From: Stenotrophomonas tumulicola
Lineage (GTDB): Bacteria > Pseudomonadota > Gammaproteobacteria > Xanthomonadales > Xanthomonadaceae
Direction of reading: 5' to 3'
DNA: 64,000 bases
NCBI RefSeq assembly: GCF_014117215.1
Contig: NZ_JACGXS010000006.1
Location: 140,871-204,870, forward strand
Shown here: piece by piece, positions 36,301 through 44,728 of the stretch
Numbering within the stretch: position 1 is the stretch's first letter
Layout of the letters: each line of letters opens with the position of its first letter
Made by a program: the position numbers and the translations under genes
The notes under the pieces: generated by a model
Told to the model about the DNA's origin: nothing
The model's input: the letters and a program-made list of their open reading frames with translations, nothing else
The model's database searches: none

Positions 36301-36513
36301 GATCGCCTCTTCCAGTGGCGTGGCCACGGTTTCGGCGATCACCTTTGGATTGGCGCCCGGGTACACGGTACGCACCACCACCGAAGGCGGCACCACGTCG
36401 GGGTATTCACCGGTCGGCAGCAGCGGAATGCTGATCAGGCCGGCGGCGAAGATGATGATCGACAGCACCGCCGCGAAGATCGGCCTGTCGATGAAGAAGC
36501 GGGAAAAATCCAT
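33343..36513 (-). CDS. smeW: RND multidrug efflux permease SmeW
   Basis: This 1056-residue inner-membrane proton antiporter has the MexF/AcrB fold. It has the N-terminal FFIDRPIFA, two large periplasmic loops, the RND helix 4 motif GIVVDDAIVVVENVERN (two essential Asp), and a C-terminal repeat ending in VFYVALR. SmeVWX exports chloramphenicol, quinolones and tetracyclines in S. maltophilia. The neighbours on both sides match that operon in order and strand. Confidence 0.93.
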   Translation of the reverse strand: MDFSRFFIDRPIFAAVLSIIIFAAGLISIPLLPTGEYPDVVPPSVVVRTVYPGANPKVIAETVATPLEEAINGVEDMMYMKSVAGSDGVLQMTITFRPGTDPDAAAVKVQNRVAQAQARLPEDVRRQGVTTQKQSPTFLMVVHLTSPEGKYDTLYLRNYARLHVKDALSRIQGVGDAQIFGGGDYAMRAWLDPDKIAARGLTASDVVGAMREQNVQVSAGQLGAEPMPNSQFLTLINAQGRLKSEQEFGDIVLKSGTDGEVVRLSDVARLELGAGDYTLRSQLDGKNAVGIGIFQAPGANALEIRDAVINTMDEMQKTFPADVKYEAVYDTTIFVRDSIKAVVSTLLEAIALVVLVVILFLQTWRASIIPLIAVPVSIVGTFGALYVLGFSINTLSLFGLVLAIGIVVDDAIVVVENVERNIEEGLSPTAAAHQAMKEVSGPIIAIALVLCAVFVPMAFLSGVTGQFYKQFAVTIAISTVISAINSLTLSPALAARLLKAHDADKDAPTRIIDRLFGWVFRPFNRFFKSSSEKYERSVSNILGKRGAVFAVYALLLVGTGVMFKAVPPGFIPTQDKLYLIAGVKLPEGSSIARTDAMLKKVADIALETEGVAHTISFPGLNALQFTNTPNTGVAFVPLKPFSERNGRTAAEINAEINQKISALQEGFAFSLMPPPILGLGNGNGYQMFIEDRGNLGYGALQTAVQTMQGTVAQTPGMAFPITSYQANVPQLDAEVDRVKAKAQGVQLTELFDTLQTYLGSAYVNDFNQFGRTWQVIAQADGQFRDSVEDIGRLRTRNDRGEMVPIGSMVSVKQTFGPDPVLRFNGYPAADLAGETDPRLLSSTEGMAKLTEIAAQVLPPGMVTEWTDLSYQQATQGNAALIVFPVAVMLAFLVLAALYESWSLPLAVILIVPMTLLSALVGVWLTGGDNNVFVQVGLVVLMGLACKNAILIVEFARELEMGGKGIVEAALEACRLRLRPIVMTSIAFIAGTVPLVLSHGAGAEVRSVTGITVFAGMLGVTLFGLFLTPVFYVALRKFVTRNGGGQLVSHGESTLHH

Positions 36514-36557
36514 GGGAATGTCCTTGGTTTGGCCAGCGCCGGGATGCAGCCACCCTG

Positions 36558-36578
36558 CCCCTGCCGTTACGGCAGGGG
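36558..36578. repeat. Intercistronic hairpin between smeV and smeW
   Basis: CCCCTGCCG and its complement with a TTA loop form a GC-rich hairpin in the 97-bp gap, with no T-run. It may protect the upstream message or tune the ratio of the two pump components. Confidence 0.5.
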
Positions 36579-36610
36579 ATCGGGGTTCGCGGTGACGCTG
36601 GCCGGATGGA

Positions 36611-37849
36611 TCAGTTCAGTGCGGCGGTTTCAGTACCGGGCTTGGCAGCAGCGGTGCGCACCGGTGCCGGTGCGGCGCCGGGCTGCATCGCCACCGGCTT
36701 GGCCTGGACCGGCATGCCGGGCATGAAGACCTTCTGCACGCCATCGACGATGACCTTGTCGCCCGCCACCAGTCCGTTCTCGACGATGCGCAGGCCGTCG
36801 GCACTGCGTCCCAGCGCGACGTCACGACGCTGCGCCTTGCCCTCCTTGTCGACCACGTACACGTACTTGCGGTCCTGGTCGGTCAACACCGCACGGTCGT
36901 CGATCAGCGTGGCCTGGAACTGGCCGCTGCCGAGCAGCTGCACGCGGGCGAACAGGCCCGGGGTGAACTGGCGTTCGGCGTTGTCCAACAGGGCGCGGAC
37001 GCGGATGGTACCGGTGCTGCGGGTGACCTGGTTGTCCAGGAAGTCGACCGTGCCTTCGTGCGGGAAGCCCTGCTCACCGCTCAGGCCGATCTTCACCGGC
37101 AGCGACGCATCGCGCTCGCTCGGGCGCTCACCCTTGCGTGCCATCTGCGCATAGCGCAGGAAGGTGGCTTCGTCGGCATCGAAGTACACGTGCACCTTTT
37201 CCAGCGACACCAGCGTGGTCAGGACGCTGGCGGCATCGCCGGCGCTGACCAGGTTGCCGGCGGTGACCATCGCACGCCCGGCGCGGCCACTGATCGGTGC
37301 ACGCACCTTGGTGAACTCCAGGTTGAGCGCCGCCGCGTCCAGTGCCGCCTGTGCGGCCTGCACCTGGGCACCGGCCTGGTCGGAGGCAGCACGACGCTGT
37401 TCCCAGGTCTCGGTGGAGATGGCCTGCTGTTCGGACAGGCGCTTGGCGCGCTCGGACTCGCCACGGGCCAGCGTGGACTGGGTACGTGCACGTGCCAACT
37501 CGGCGCGGGCGCGATCGTACTCGGCCTGGTAGCTGCGCGCGTCGATGGTGAACAGCACGTCACCCTTCTTTACTTCCTGGCCTTCGACATAATTGACCTT
37601 GTCGATGTAACCGGAAACGCGTGGGCGCAGGTCGACATTCTCGACCGCTTCGACGCGGCCACTGAATTCGTCCCACTGGCTTACCTGCTTGATCAATACC
37701 GGGGCAGCACTGACTTCAGGCGCAGGCGGCGCGCCGGCTTCTTCGGCATGGCTGCCGCTGCACGCGGTCAGCACCGCCAGGGCCAACGCCGAAACGGTAG
37801 CCAGGGCTACCCGGCGGGTGGTGCGGTGGAAAGGAATCATGGAGTTCAT
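36611..37849 (-). CDS. smeV: Membrane fusion protein SmeV
   Basis: This 412-residue periplasmic adaptor links the pump to the outer channel. Its lipoprotein leader ends in LTAC. A barrel-sandwich half (VDLRPRVSGYIDKVNYVEGQ) and a long helical hairpin follow, then the beta-barrel domain near VHVYFDADEATF. I chose the ATG at 37849; another lies nine bases further in. It is the second gene of the operon, 100 bp after smeU1. Confidence 0.92.
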   Translation of the reverse strand: MNSMIPFHRTTRRVALATVSALALAVLTACSGSHAEEAGAPPAPEVSAAPVLIKQVSQWDEFSGRVEAVENVDLRPRVSGYIDKVNYVEGQEVKKGDVLFTIDARSYQAEYDRARAELARARTQSTLARGESERAKRLSEQQAISTETWEQRRAASDQAGAQVQAAQAALDAAALNLEFTKVRAPISGRAGRAMVTAGNLVSAGDAASVLTTLVSLEKVHVYFDADEATFLRYAQMARKGERPSERDASLPVKIGLSGEQGFPHEGTVDFLDNQVTRSTGTIRVRALLDNAERQFTPGLFARVQLLGSGQFQATLIDDRAVLTDQDRKYVYVVDKEGKAQRRDVALGRSADGLRIVENGLVAGDKVIVDGVQKVFMPGMPVQAKPVAMQPGAAPAPVRTAAAKPGTETAALN

Positions 37850-37949
37850 GGCATGTATCCGTAGGGGGTGGTGATACGGGAATCCGGTGTTTCGTTTGCC
37901 GGCAGCACCGGCGGCCGGCGGCATGTTGCGACCTCAACTTTGGTTGAGG

Positions 37950-38720
37950 TCAAGCGCTGCCGGCCGGTTCGTGCCAACGCGGTGGTGCATCCAGCCGCAA
38001 CAACCCGCGCGGCAGCTGCGCATCGCGTGTATCGCAGCGGACGATGGCGCGGTTGTCCTGGCATTGGTCCAGCAGCGAAACCAGCCGGCGGCCGACCAGC
38101 AGCGCACTGGGCCATTCGATGCAGGCGTTGGCGGCGTTGCTCGGCGTACATACCGGTGCGTCGACTTCAAGCAGTTGCGCACGCACGCCGATGGCCTGGG
38201 CTTCCTGGTGTACGACCTGCGCATACATGCGCAGCGCGGCGGCGGTGACGGAACTGTCGCCATGGGCGGCCCAGGGCTTCAATCCCGCCGGGCTGCCGAT
38301 CATCACGAAGCGGCGCGGATGCGGGTGGTCCTGCAACAACGGCAACAGGTGGCGTACCGCATGCACATGCGGCATCAGGTCCAGCTGAAGCGTATGCATC
38401 AGTGCCTCGCCGGGCCGATCGATCACCCTGCCGCGCTGATAGGGCCCACCGAGCGCCGCGACCACGGCGCCCAGCGGACGCTGCCGCGCAGACACCCGGT
38501 CCGCCACCACCTTGGCCGACTCATCGTCGGCGACCGAACCCAGCATCGTTTCCAGGCCCGGCTCGTCATCGAACTGTGCGCGCAGGGCGCCCAGCCGCCG
38601 CGGATCGCGGCCAACCACCAGCACCGGGCTGCCAGCTTCCAACAATGCGCCGACCACGCCCTGGCCCACCGCTCCGGTGCCGCCAAGGACCAGGACTTCC
38701 GGCACCAGCGTCCCGTTCAC
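37950..38720 (-). CDS. smeU1: SDR-like oxidoreductase SmeU1
   Basis: This 256-residue NAD(P)-binding protein begins with VLVLGGTGAVGQGVVGALL. It starts with GTG after GGAGGAAA, a good ribosome site. The canonical YxxxK is replaced by a looser AALRMYAQ region, so catalysis may be atypical. It is the first gene of the efflux operon and faces the divergent smeRv gene. Confidence 0.85.
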   Translation of the reverse strand: MNGTLVPEVLVLGGTGAVGQGVVGALLEAGSPVLVVGRDPRRLGALRAQFDDEPGLETMLGSVADDESAKVVADRVSARQRPLGAVVAALGGPYQRGRVIDRPGEALMHTLQLDLMPHVHAVRHLLPLLQDHPHPRRFVMIGSPAGLKPWAAHGDSSVTAAALRMYAQVVHQEAQAIGVRAQLLEVDAPVCTPSNAANACIEWPSALLVGRRLVSLLDQCQDNRAIVRCDTRDAQLPRGLLRLDAPPRWHEPAGSA

Positions 38721-39091
38721 GGGATATTTCCTCCCATCTCCGGGATAATCCCGATTCGACCGATACGATCGGTTCGCTGCGGGCGGATCTTCAGGCTACC
38801 GCCACGCTGCTGTCTTGCTGGCGCGGTAAACTCCCTGAAATCTTTGTTTATCAAGGATTTGGGGCGAGATTCAACGGTCATTGCCTGGTCCAGGGCATCC
38901 TGACCGGCACGACGGAAGTAGGCGAGAATGTTGCGCAGGCTCATGACAGACGGCCTCGTTTTCGGGAATGGCGCCATGATGCAACTCAAACCCCTACTTG
39001 ATTAGTCCTCTTTTAGGGGAATAATCATCCCGTCCCCGGTCCAATCTTTTTGGCACGATAGTCCCCGTCCCCGACGTCCAGGAATTCGACC
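38721..39091. promoter_or_regulatory. smeU1-smeRv divergent regulatory region
   Basis: This 371-bp spacer should hold both promoters and the SmeRv site. The best dyad is GATTA (39000-39004) with TAATC (39022-39026), nested with CCCCTA (38991-38996) and TAGGGG (39014-39019), about 65-100 bp before smeRv. A minus-strand frame across 38717-38989 ends in a GTGA overlap with smeU1; its product (MSLRNILAYFRRAGQDALDQ...) is unknown and I leave it uncalled. Confidence 0.45.
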
Positions 39092-40111
39092 ATGTCCCAC
39101 GATCTCAACGAAACACTGATCTTCGTCAAAGTGGTCGAGCAGGGCAGCTTCATCGCTGCGGCCAAGTCGCTCGGCCTGCCCAAGACCACCGTCAGCCGCA
39201 AGGTGCAGGAACTGGAAACGCGCCTGGGTGCACGCCTGCTGCACCGGACCACGCGTCGCCTCGGGCTTACAGAAGCCGGTTCGATCTACCACGAGCACTG
39301 CCAGCGCATCGCGCGTGAACTGGAAGAGGCGGAGAGTGCCGTCAGCCAGTTGCAGTCCGGCCCGCGCGGCTGGCTGCGCTTCACCGTGCCCTACTCGCTG
39401 GGCATCACCTGGATCGCGCCACTGATGGGGCAGTTCCACGCGATGTACCCGGAGATCCGGCTGGACATGCACCTTGGCAACGAGAAGCTGGACCTGATCG
39501 CCGGTGAAGCCGACCTGGCATTGCGCGTGGGCGCCCTGCCCGACTCCAACCTGGTGGCGCGCAAGCTGGGCACCCTGCGCACGCAGGTGTTCGCCAGCCC
39601 TGCCTACATCGAACGCCACGGCGAGCCGTTGCATCCGGACGAACTGCAGTTCCACCGCATCCTGGCAATGCGCAAGGCGTACCACAGCCATCCCAACCGG
39701 ATTACCTGGCAGTTGGGCGAGAACGGCGGTGAACTACGGGACTTCCCGGTCAATCCGCTGATGGTGGCCAACGACATGTCCGCCCTCAACGGTGCGCTGG
39801 TATGCGGCGAAGGCCTGCTGTTGACCGGCGACGTGATGGCCAAGCCGTTCGTCGAAACCGGCATGGTGCGCCGTGTCCTGGCTGGCTGGACCGGGCCGGA
39901 AGTCGATTTCAACGCCGTGTTCGCCGGCGGCAGGCTGGTATCGCCGAAGGTGCGCGCTTTCGTGGATTTCCTGGTCGACAAGCTGAACTTCGATGCCAAC
40001 TACATGATGGCGCAATGTCCGGCAGCGAAGTACGCGCAGCAGCAGAGCGAGAAGGCTGAAGCCGAAGCGGTAGAGGAAGGAAAGCGCGTGCTGGAAGGGG
40101 TCGCAGCGTAG
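39092..40111 (+). CDS. smeRv: LysR-family regulator SmeRv
   Basis: This 339-residue LysR protein is divergent from the smeU1-V-W-U2-X operon, as in S. maltophilia, where SmeRv represses or, when altered, activates it. The HTH is in residues 1-60 (FIAAAKSLGLPKTTVSRKVQ), and the effector domain begins near residue 90 (GWLRFTVPYSLGITWIAPLM). A basic and glutamine-rich tail extends beyond most relatives (AAKYAQQQSEKAEAEA). Whether the allele is active cannot be read here. Confidence 0.88.
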   Translation: MSHDLNETLIFVKVVEQGSFIAAAKSLGLPKTTVSRKVQELETRLGARLLHRTTRRLGLTEAGSIYHEHCQRIARELEEAESAVSQLQSGPRGWLRFTVPYSLGITWIAPLMGQFHAMYPEIRLDMHLGNEKLDLIAGEADLALRVGALPDSNLVARKLGTLRTQVFASPAYIERHGEPLHPDELQFHRILAMRKAYHSHPNRITWQLGENGGELRDFPVNPLMVANDMSALNGALVCGEGLLLTGDVMAKPFVETGMVRRVLAGWTGPEVDFNAVFAGGRLVSPKVRAFVDFLVDKLNFDANYMMAQCPAAKYAQQQSEKAEAEAVEEGKRVLEGVAA

Positions 40112-40122
40112 GCCAGGCTTCG

Positions 40123-40147
40123 GTAGATGCCGGCCGCTGGCCGGCAT
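40123..40147 (+). repeat. GTAG-type REP
   Basis: GTAG is followed by ATGCCGGCC, loop GCT and GGCCGGCAT, a perfect palindrome, right after smeRv. It is followed by a further hairpin (GTGACGACC) and the terminator below. Confidence 0.85.
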
Positions 40148-40188
40148 GCCGTTGCTGCATGCGTGACGACCACGGTCGTCACCTGCAA

Positions 40189-40216
40189 AAAATGCCGCCT
40201 GCAAGGGCGGCATTTT
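40189..40216. terminator. Bidirectional terminator between smeRv and the OmpA-type gene
   Basis: AAAATGCCGCC pairs with GGCGGCATTTT over a six-base loop; the A and T runs on either side serve both converging genes. Two more inverted repeats (40218-40236, 40240-40260) follow, the second running into the end of the OmpA-type gene. Confidence 0.8.
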
Positions 40217-40254
40217 GTTGCGGCCGGTGGCCGCAACGGCAATAACGCTGCGCG

Positions 40255-40950
40255 TTATTGCTGCAGCGGGATCACGCGGATCTCCACGCGACGGTTCTGC
40301 GCGCGGCCGGCGTCGGTGCTGTTGTCGGCGATCGGGTAAGCCTTGCCTGCGCCCAGCGTTTCGATGCGTGCGCTCTGCACGCCCTGTCCGGTCAGGTAAG
40401 CGGCCACCGAATCGGCACGCTCCTTGGACAGGCGATTGTTCACGGCATCGCTACCGATGCTGTCGGTATGGCCAACCACTTCGATCATGGTCTGGTTGTA
40501 CTCGGACAAGGTTCCGGCAACGCCGTTGAGCGAACTGTAGAACTGCGGCTTCAGCGTGGACTTGCCGAAATCGAAGGTAATGCCGTCCGGCAGGTTCAAG
40601 GTGATGTTGTCACCCTGGCGTTGCACATCAATACCGGTATTGGCCGTGCGCTCGCGCAGCGCACGCTCCTGGCGATCCTGGTACTGGCCGACAGCGGCAC
40701 CGCTGAGCGCGCCGATACCGGCACCAATCATCGCGTGCTGGCGACGCTCGGTGGCGCTGCCACCGGTGAGCAGGCCGGCTGCGACACCCACTGCGGTGCC
40801 GATCAGCGCGTTGCGGCCGGTTCGGTTCTGCTGCTCGGTCGGATTGCCGTACTGGTCGCTCTGCACATAGGAACCACCGGTGGCACAGGCGCTGAGCGCC
40901 GCGGCGGTCATCAGGGCAAGGGCCACGTTGCGGGGAGCGGTTCGGATCAT
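40255..40950 (-). CDS. OmpA-family lipoprotein with glycine-zipper segment
   Basis: This 231-residue protein has a lipobox LSAC, a glycine-rich helical stretch (NALIGTAVGVAAGLLTGG and MIGAGIGALSGAAVG) and a C-terminal OmpA domain. The OmpA signature is EVVGHTDSIGSDAVNNRLSK with the following R in RIETLGAG, which binds peptidoglycan. It anchors the outer membrane to the cell wall (YiaD-like). Confidence 0.88.
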   Translation of the reverse strand: MIRTAPRNVALALMTAAALSACATGGSYVQSDQYGNPTEQQNRTGRNALIGTAVGVAAGLLTGGSATERRQHAMIGAGIGALSGAAVGQYQDRQERALRERTANTGIDVQRQGDNITLNLPDGITFDFGKSTLKPQFYSSLNGVAGTLSEYNQTMIEVVGHTDSIGSDAVNNRLSKERADSVAAYLTGQGVQSARIETLGAGKAYPIADNSTDAGRAQNRRVEIRVIPLQQ

Positions 40951-41091
40951 GATGTTCTCCTTGAAAGCCGGGGAAGCCGGGTGGTCCGGCGTGCGTCGGG
41001 CTGAGCATATACAGCCTGACGCGATGTCGGCATGAGGGATGTGAACGTCGTCAGCCCCCCGTTCAGTTTTTTACCGCTCCCCCTGCTGGCA

Positions 41092-42516
41092 TCAGCCTGC
41101 GCCGGTCCGACGATAGGCGGCCAATGCCGCGTCACGTCCTGCCGCCAGGTCGACCAGCGGCACGCGAGGGTAATCGGGCGCGTGTTCCGCCAGCAGGTGC
41201 GGATGCTGCCAGGGGGCAAATCGCGCCTTGAGCGGCAGTGCCTCCAGTTCCGGCACCCACCGGCTGATGTAACGTGCCTGCGGATCGAATTTTTCAGACT
41301 GGGTGACTGGATTGAACACCCGGAAATACGGCGCAGCGTCCGCACCCGTGCCCGCCACCCATTGCCATCCCATCGTGTTGTTGGCCAGGTCGGCATCCAC
41401 CAGGGTGTCCCAGAACCAGCGCGCGCCCTCGCGCCAATGTACGCGCATGTGCTTGCACAGGTAGCTGGCCACGATCATGCGCACGCGGTTGTGCATGTAG
41501 CCGGTGTGCCACAGTTCGCGCAGGCCTGCATCGACGATCGGTACACCGGTACGGCCACGTTGCCATGCCTGCAGGCTGGCGGCACTGGGCGTGGCCCAGG
41601 CGAAGCGGTCGAAGCGTGGATTGAGGTTTTCGCCGGCGGTGGCGGGGAAGTGGTGCAGCAGGTGGTGGGCAAATTCGCGCCAGCCCAGTTCGCGCAGATA
41701 GGCATCGATATCCGCATCGGCCGCTGCGCTGCGCCCTGCTTCCAGCGCATGCACGATGCGCCACGGCGCGATCTCGCCGAAATGCAGGTGCGGCGACAGC
41801 AGCGAGGTACCCACCCGGTCCATCAGGTCACGCTGTTGGCGATAGCCAGCCAGTGCGCCGTCGATGAACACTTCCAGCGCCTCGCGCGCACCGGCCTCGC
41901 CCGGCTGCCAGTGCTGCCAGAAGCCCGCATCCCATCGGACCTTCGGGGCAAGCCCCAAGGTGTCCAGCCGCGCTCCTTCCACACGCGGTGCGGACAGCCC
42001 GGGAGGTGCGTCACGCGCGGGCTGCACCTTCCAGCGGGTAAGCGCATTGCGCCAGAACGGAGTGAAAACCTTGTAGGGCTGTCCTTGCTGGGTCGCCAGT
42101 TGCCAGGGTTCGAACAGCAGGCTGCCATTGCAGCTGTCTGCCTGGATTCCCTGCCCGCGCAGCGTGCGTTTGAGCAACGTGTCGCGCGACTGGATGGCCG
42201 GTTCGTACCTGCGGTTCCAGAACACGGCCGCCGCGCCGGTCTCGGCCAGCAGCGACTGCAGCATCGCCAGGCTGCCACCCTGGCGCATCACCAGATGGGA
42301 GCCGCGCGCACGCAGGTCGCTGTCCAGTGCGGCCAGCGACCGATGCAACCAGGCGTTGGATGCCGCTCCCGGCGCCCATTCTCCTTCTTCGGACGGGGCG
42401 TGGATGTAGACCGGAATGACATCATGGCCAGCGTCCAGGGCGGCCTGCAAAGCCGGGTTGTCGGCCAAGCGGAGGTCACGGCGAAACCACACCAATGCTG
42501 ATGACACGCGTTGCAT
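41092..42516 (-). CDS. phrB: Deoxyribodipyrimidine photolyase
   Basis: This 474-residue photolyase repairs UV-induced cyclobutane dimers with FAD and light. The N-terminal antenna domain starts VWFRRDLRLADNPAL. The C-terminal FAD domain has the LGWREFAHHLL region, WRTG-type GRTGVPIVDAGLREL, HNRVRM and NTMGWQWVAGTG. It is a class I enzyme of normal length. No close functional partner is nearby. Confidence 0.92.
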   Translation of the reverse strand: MQRVSSALVWFRRDLRLADNPALQAALDAGHDVIPVYIHAPSEEGEWAPGAASNAWLHRSLAALDSDLRARGSHLVMRQGGSLAMLQSLLAETGAAAVFWNRRYEPAIQSRDTLLKRTLRGQGIQADSCNGSLLFEPWQLATQQGQPYKVFTPFWRNALTRWKVQPARDAPPGLSAPRVEGARLDTLGLAPKVRWDAGFWQHWQPGEAGAREALEVFIDGALAGYRQQRDLMDRVGTSLLSPHLHFGEIAPWRIVHALEAGRSAAADADIDAYLRELGWREFAHHLLHHFPATAGENLNPRFDRFAWATPSAASLQAWQRGRTGVPIVDAGLRELWHTGYMHNRVRMIVASYLCKHMRVHWREGARWFWDTLVDADLANNTMGWQWVAGTGADAAPYFRVFNPVTQSEKFDPQARYISRWVPELEALPLKARFAPWQHPHLLAEHAPDYPRVPLVDLAAGRDAALAAYRRTGAG

Positions 42517-42568
42517 CCAGGGCAGGCAGGAGGGGGCCCATGATAGCGATGGCGCGTGACCCGCCCGT

Positions 42569-42664
42569 GTAGCGCCGCGCCGTGCCCGGCGGCTTTTGCC
42601 GCCCGCATCGGCGATGCCTGATGCAAGCCGCGCTGCGTGCTCGCCGAGCGTGGCCCGGCGCTAC
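42569..42664. repeat. Facing GTAG-type REP pair
   Basis: One REP (42569-42593) starts GTAGCGCCG on the plus strand, the other (42664-42643) starts GTAGCGCCGGGCC on the minus strand. The minus one supplies the TAG stop codon of the pyrophosphatase gene (42661-42663). Confidence 0.75.
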
Positions 42665-43290
42665 CGGGCCTGCTTTCCTGCTGCGAACCGCTGCATGGAC
42701 TGCTCGATCAACACCTTGGCTTCGGCAGCGTTGCCCCAGCCCCCCAGCTGGACCGGATTGCGACCTTCGGGCAGATCCTTGTAGACGCGGAAGAACGCCT
42801 CGATCCTCTGGCGCTCGATGGCCGGCAGGTCGGAGAGATCGCGGATGCCGGCATAGGTCGGGTCGACCTTGTCGGTGGGCACGCCGATCACCTTTTCGTC
42901 CTGCTCGCCATCATCGACCATCTTCAGGTAGCCGATCGGCCGGAACCGCACGATCACGCCGGGGTGCAACGGCTCGCGGGTCAGCACCAACGCATCCAGC
43001 GGATCGTTGTCGCCGGCCAAGGTACGTGGCATCGAGCCGTAATTCGCTGGATACGCCACCGGCATCGACTGGAAACGATCGACATGGACCAGCCCGTCCT
43101 CCTTGATTTCGTACTTGGTGAAACTGCCGGCAGGAATCTCAACCACCAGGTGCACTTCGTCCGGAGCCTGCTTCGGCTGCGCGGCAAGGAAGGGGTGCAG
43201 CACCGTCTCGGCGGCAATGCCGGCACCGGCAGCCAGTATCAGGCCGCCGGCCAGGGCCAGCCTCGGCAATGCAGTGCGCATGGACATCAT
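42661..43290 (-). CDS. ppa: Inorganic pyrophosphatase with a signal peptide
   Basis: This 209-residue family I pyrophosphatase hydrolyses diphosphate to phosphate. The active-site motif GDNDPLDALVL carries the three metal-binding aspartates, with KYEIKEDGLVHVDR and YAGIRDLSDLP. Family I enzymes are normally cytosolic, but this one begins with a hydrophobic leader (LPRLALAGGLILAAGAGIAA), so it should be exported. AAGGAG lies nine bases before the start at 43290. It is the last gene of the phosphate-scavenging run, 58 bp after the phosphatase gene. Confidence 0.85.
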   Translation of the reverse strand: MMSMRTALPRLALAGGLILAAGAGIAAETVLHPFLAAQPKQAPDEVHLVVEIPAGSFTKYEIKEDGLVHVDRFQSMPVAYPANYGSMPRTLAGDNDPLDALVLTREPLHPGVIVRFRPIGYLKMVDDGEQDEKVIGVPTDKVDPTYAGIRDLSDLPAIERQRIEAFFRVYKDLPEGRNPVQLGGWGNAAEAKVLIEQSMQRFAAGKQAR

Positions 43291-43348
43291 ATCGGCAACT
43301 CCTTCGGCTGCACCGGACAATGTCCGGCGCCATGCAACGCGTGGTGGC

Positions 43349-44728
43349 TCATTCCCAGCAGCGGTCCTTGCGGCCGGTCGGGGCATGCGGACGCAGGCAA
43401 CGGCGCGGCTCGATCCGGCCCTGCTCCAGCTCCATCTTGCGCGTGCTGCCATCCGGTTGCCGCACCAGTTCAAATGCATCGTACAGCCTGCCGGTCGCGG
43501 TACGGGCTTCGTAATGCAGCCGTTGTGGATCGATGCGCAATACCTGGAACAGCTGGGTGTCTTCGGCCACCGGCGACATCGTCTGCAGCGCTTCCTTCGA
43601 CAACCGGTACTGCTTCGGGCTGGCATTGCTGACCACGAACTGCGGCGTCGCCAGTCCGTCCTCGCCGCGGCGCCCATAGGTGTGGTCGTGGCCCTGCAGC
43701 ACCAGGTCCACGCCATGTCGGCGCACGACAGGCAACAAGGCCTCCTGCAGCACCGGATTGTGGCGGCCACGCGCAGGCGAGTAGAACGGCTGGTGCACCA
43801 CCACGATGGTCCATGCCTGGGCGTTTTCGGCCAGCACCTTGTCCAGCCATTGCGCCTGCGCCTGCGCGGTGCCCAGGTCCATTGCCGAGGTTCCATCCAG
43901 CACGGCGAAGCGCACGCCCTGGTAATCGAACCAATAGGTGCTCTTCCCGGCGCCTGGCGCCCCATTGTCCGGCAGCGCAAAGGTGACTGGCCAATGACGT
44001 GCCATCACCCGGCGTTCCTGCGGCGTGTCTTCGAACTCTTCGAAGTATTCGTGGTTGCCGATCGCCGGTGCCAGCATCGTTTCCTGGGCCAGCCACCCGG
44101 TGGCGGCGAACCATTCGCCCCATTCGCTGTCATCGGCATCGTAGCCGCCGCTGACCAGGTCGCCCGCGAACAGGCTCAGGTTCGCATCCGGCGCGGCCTT
44201 CTGCGCGGCGCGCACCACCCGGCTGACGTGGCTGAGGTTCTTGTTCTGGGTATCGCCGAAATACAGGAAGGTCATCGGTTGGTCGGCGGTGCCGGCCGTA
44301 CGCAACTGGTTCCATGCACTCCAGGTGTCCTTGCCCTGCACGCGATACACATACAGCGTGCCCGGCTTGAGTCCGTCCACGTCGGCACGATGGTGGTGCG
44401 ACAGCCCGTTCTCGGTCTGCAGCGGCTGGCTGGTCGCGGTGATGCGGGTGATCGGGCCGAAGCCGGGCGTGTCGTCGGCCGGCGCGATTTCCAGCACCGG
44501 TGCCTGCACGCTGCCGTCGGTCCGCCAGCGCACCGCGAAACCATGCGCGGCGTCTGCCGCCGGCGAGGCCACGATACGATCCGGGAAGCCGCTCGCCGCG
44601 TAATGGCGATTGCCGGCAGGCACCTGCGTATTCGGCTCGACCCGCGAGGCAAGGTCATCGGCAAGGGCGACGGTGCTGCCAAGCGCAAGCGCCAGGCCCA
44701 GGGCAATGGTCTGCAGGCGGACGATCAC
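43349..44728 (-). CDS. Purple-acid-phosphatase-like secreted metallophosphatase
   Basis: This 459-residue protein has a leader ending in VALA, an N-terminal fibronectin-like domain and a calcineurin-like phosphoesterase domain. Metal motifs are visible in order: FGDTQN, AGDLVSGG, GNHEYF, VVHQPFYS and GHDHTYGR. It starts with GTG, overlapping the previous stop as GTGA, with GGAG upstream. It probably removes phosphate from organic esters in the periplasm or outside. Confidence 0.85.
   Translation of the reverse strand: MIVRLQTIALGLALALGSTVALADDLASRVEPNTQVPAGNRHYAASGFPDRIVASPAADAAHGFAVRWRTDGSVQAPVLEIAPADDTPGFGPITRITATSQPLQTENGLSHHHRADVDGLKPGTLYVYRVQGKDTWSAWNQLRTAGTADQPMTFLYFGDTQNKNLSHVSRVVRAAQKAAPDANLSLFAGDLVSGGYDADDSEWGEWFAATGWLAQETMLAPAIGNHEYFEEFEDTPQERRVMARHWPVTFALPDNGAPGAGKSTYWFDYQGVRFAVLDGTSAMDLGTAQAQAQWLDKVLAENAQAWTIVVVHQPFYSPARGRHNPVLQEALLPVVRRHGVDLVLQGHDHTYGRRGEDGLATPQFVVSNASPKQYRLSKEALQTMSPVAEDTQLFQVLRIDPQRLHYEARTATGRLYDAFELVRQPDGSTRKMELEQGRIEPRRCLRPHAPTGRKDRCWE

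Noticed and set aside
32635..36726. Plus-strand open frame of 1363 codons antisense to smeU2 and smeW
   Set aside because: It is a histidine- and arginine-rich shadow typical of the reverse strand of GC-rich genes. The minus strand encodes well-known proteins across it.
38717..38989. Minus-strand 90-codon frame in the smeU1-smeRv spacer
   Set aside because: It ends in a GTGA overlap with smeU1 and has no family match; it covers the promoter region needed by smeU1, so I did not call it.
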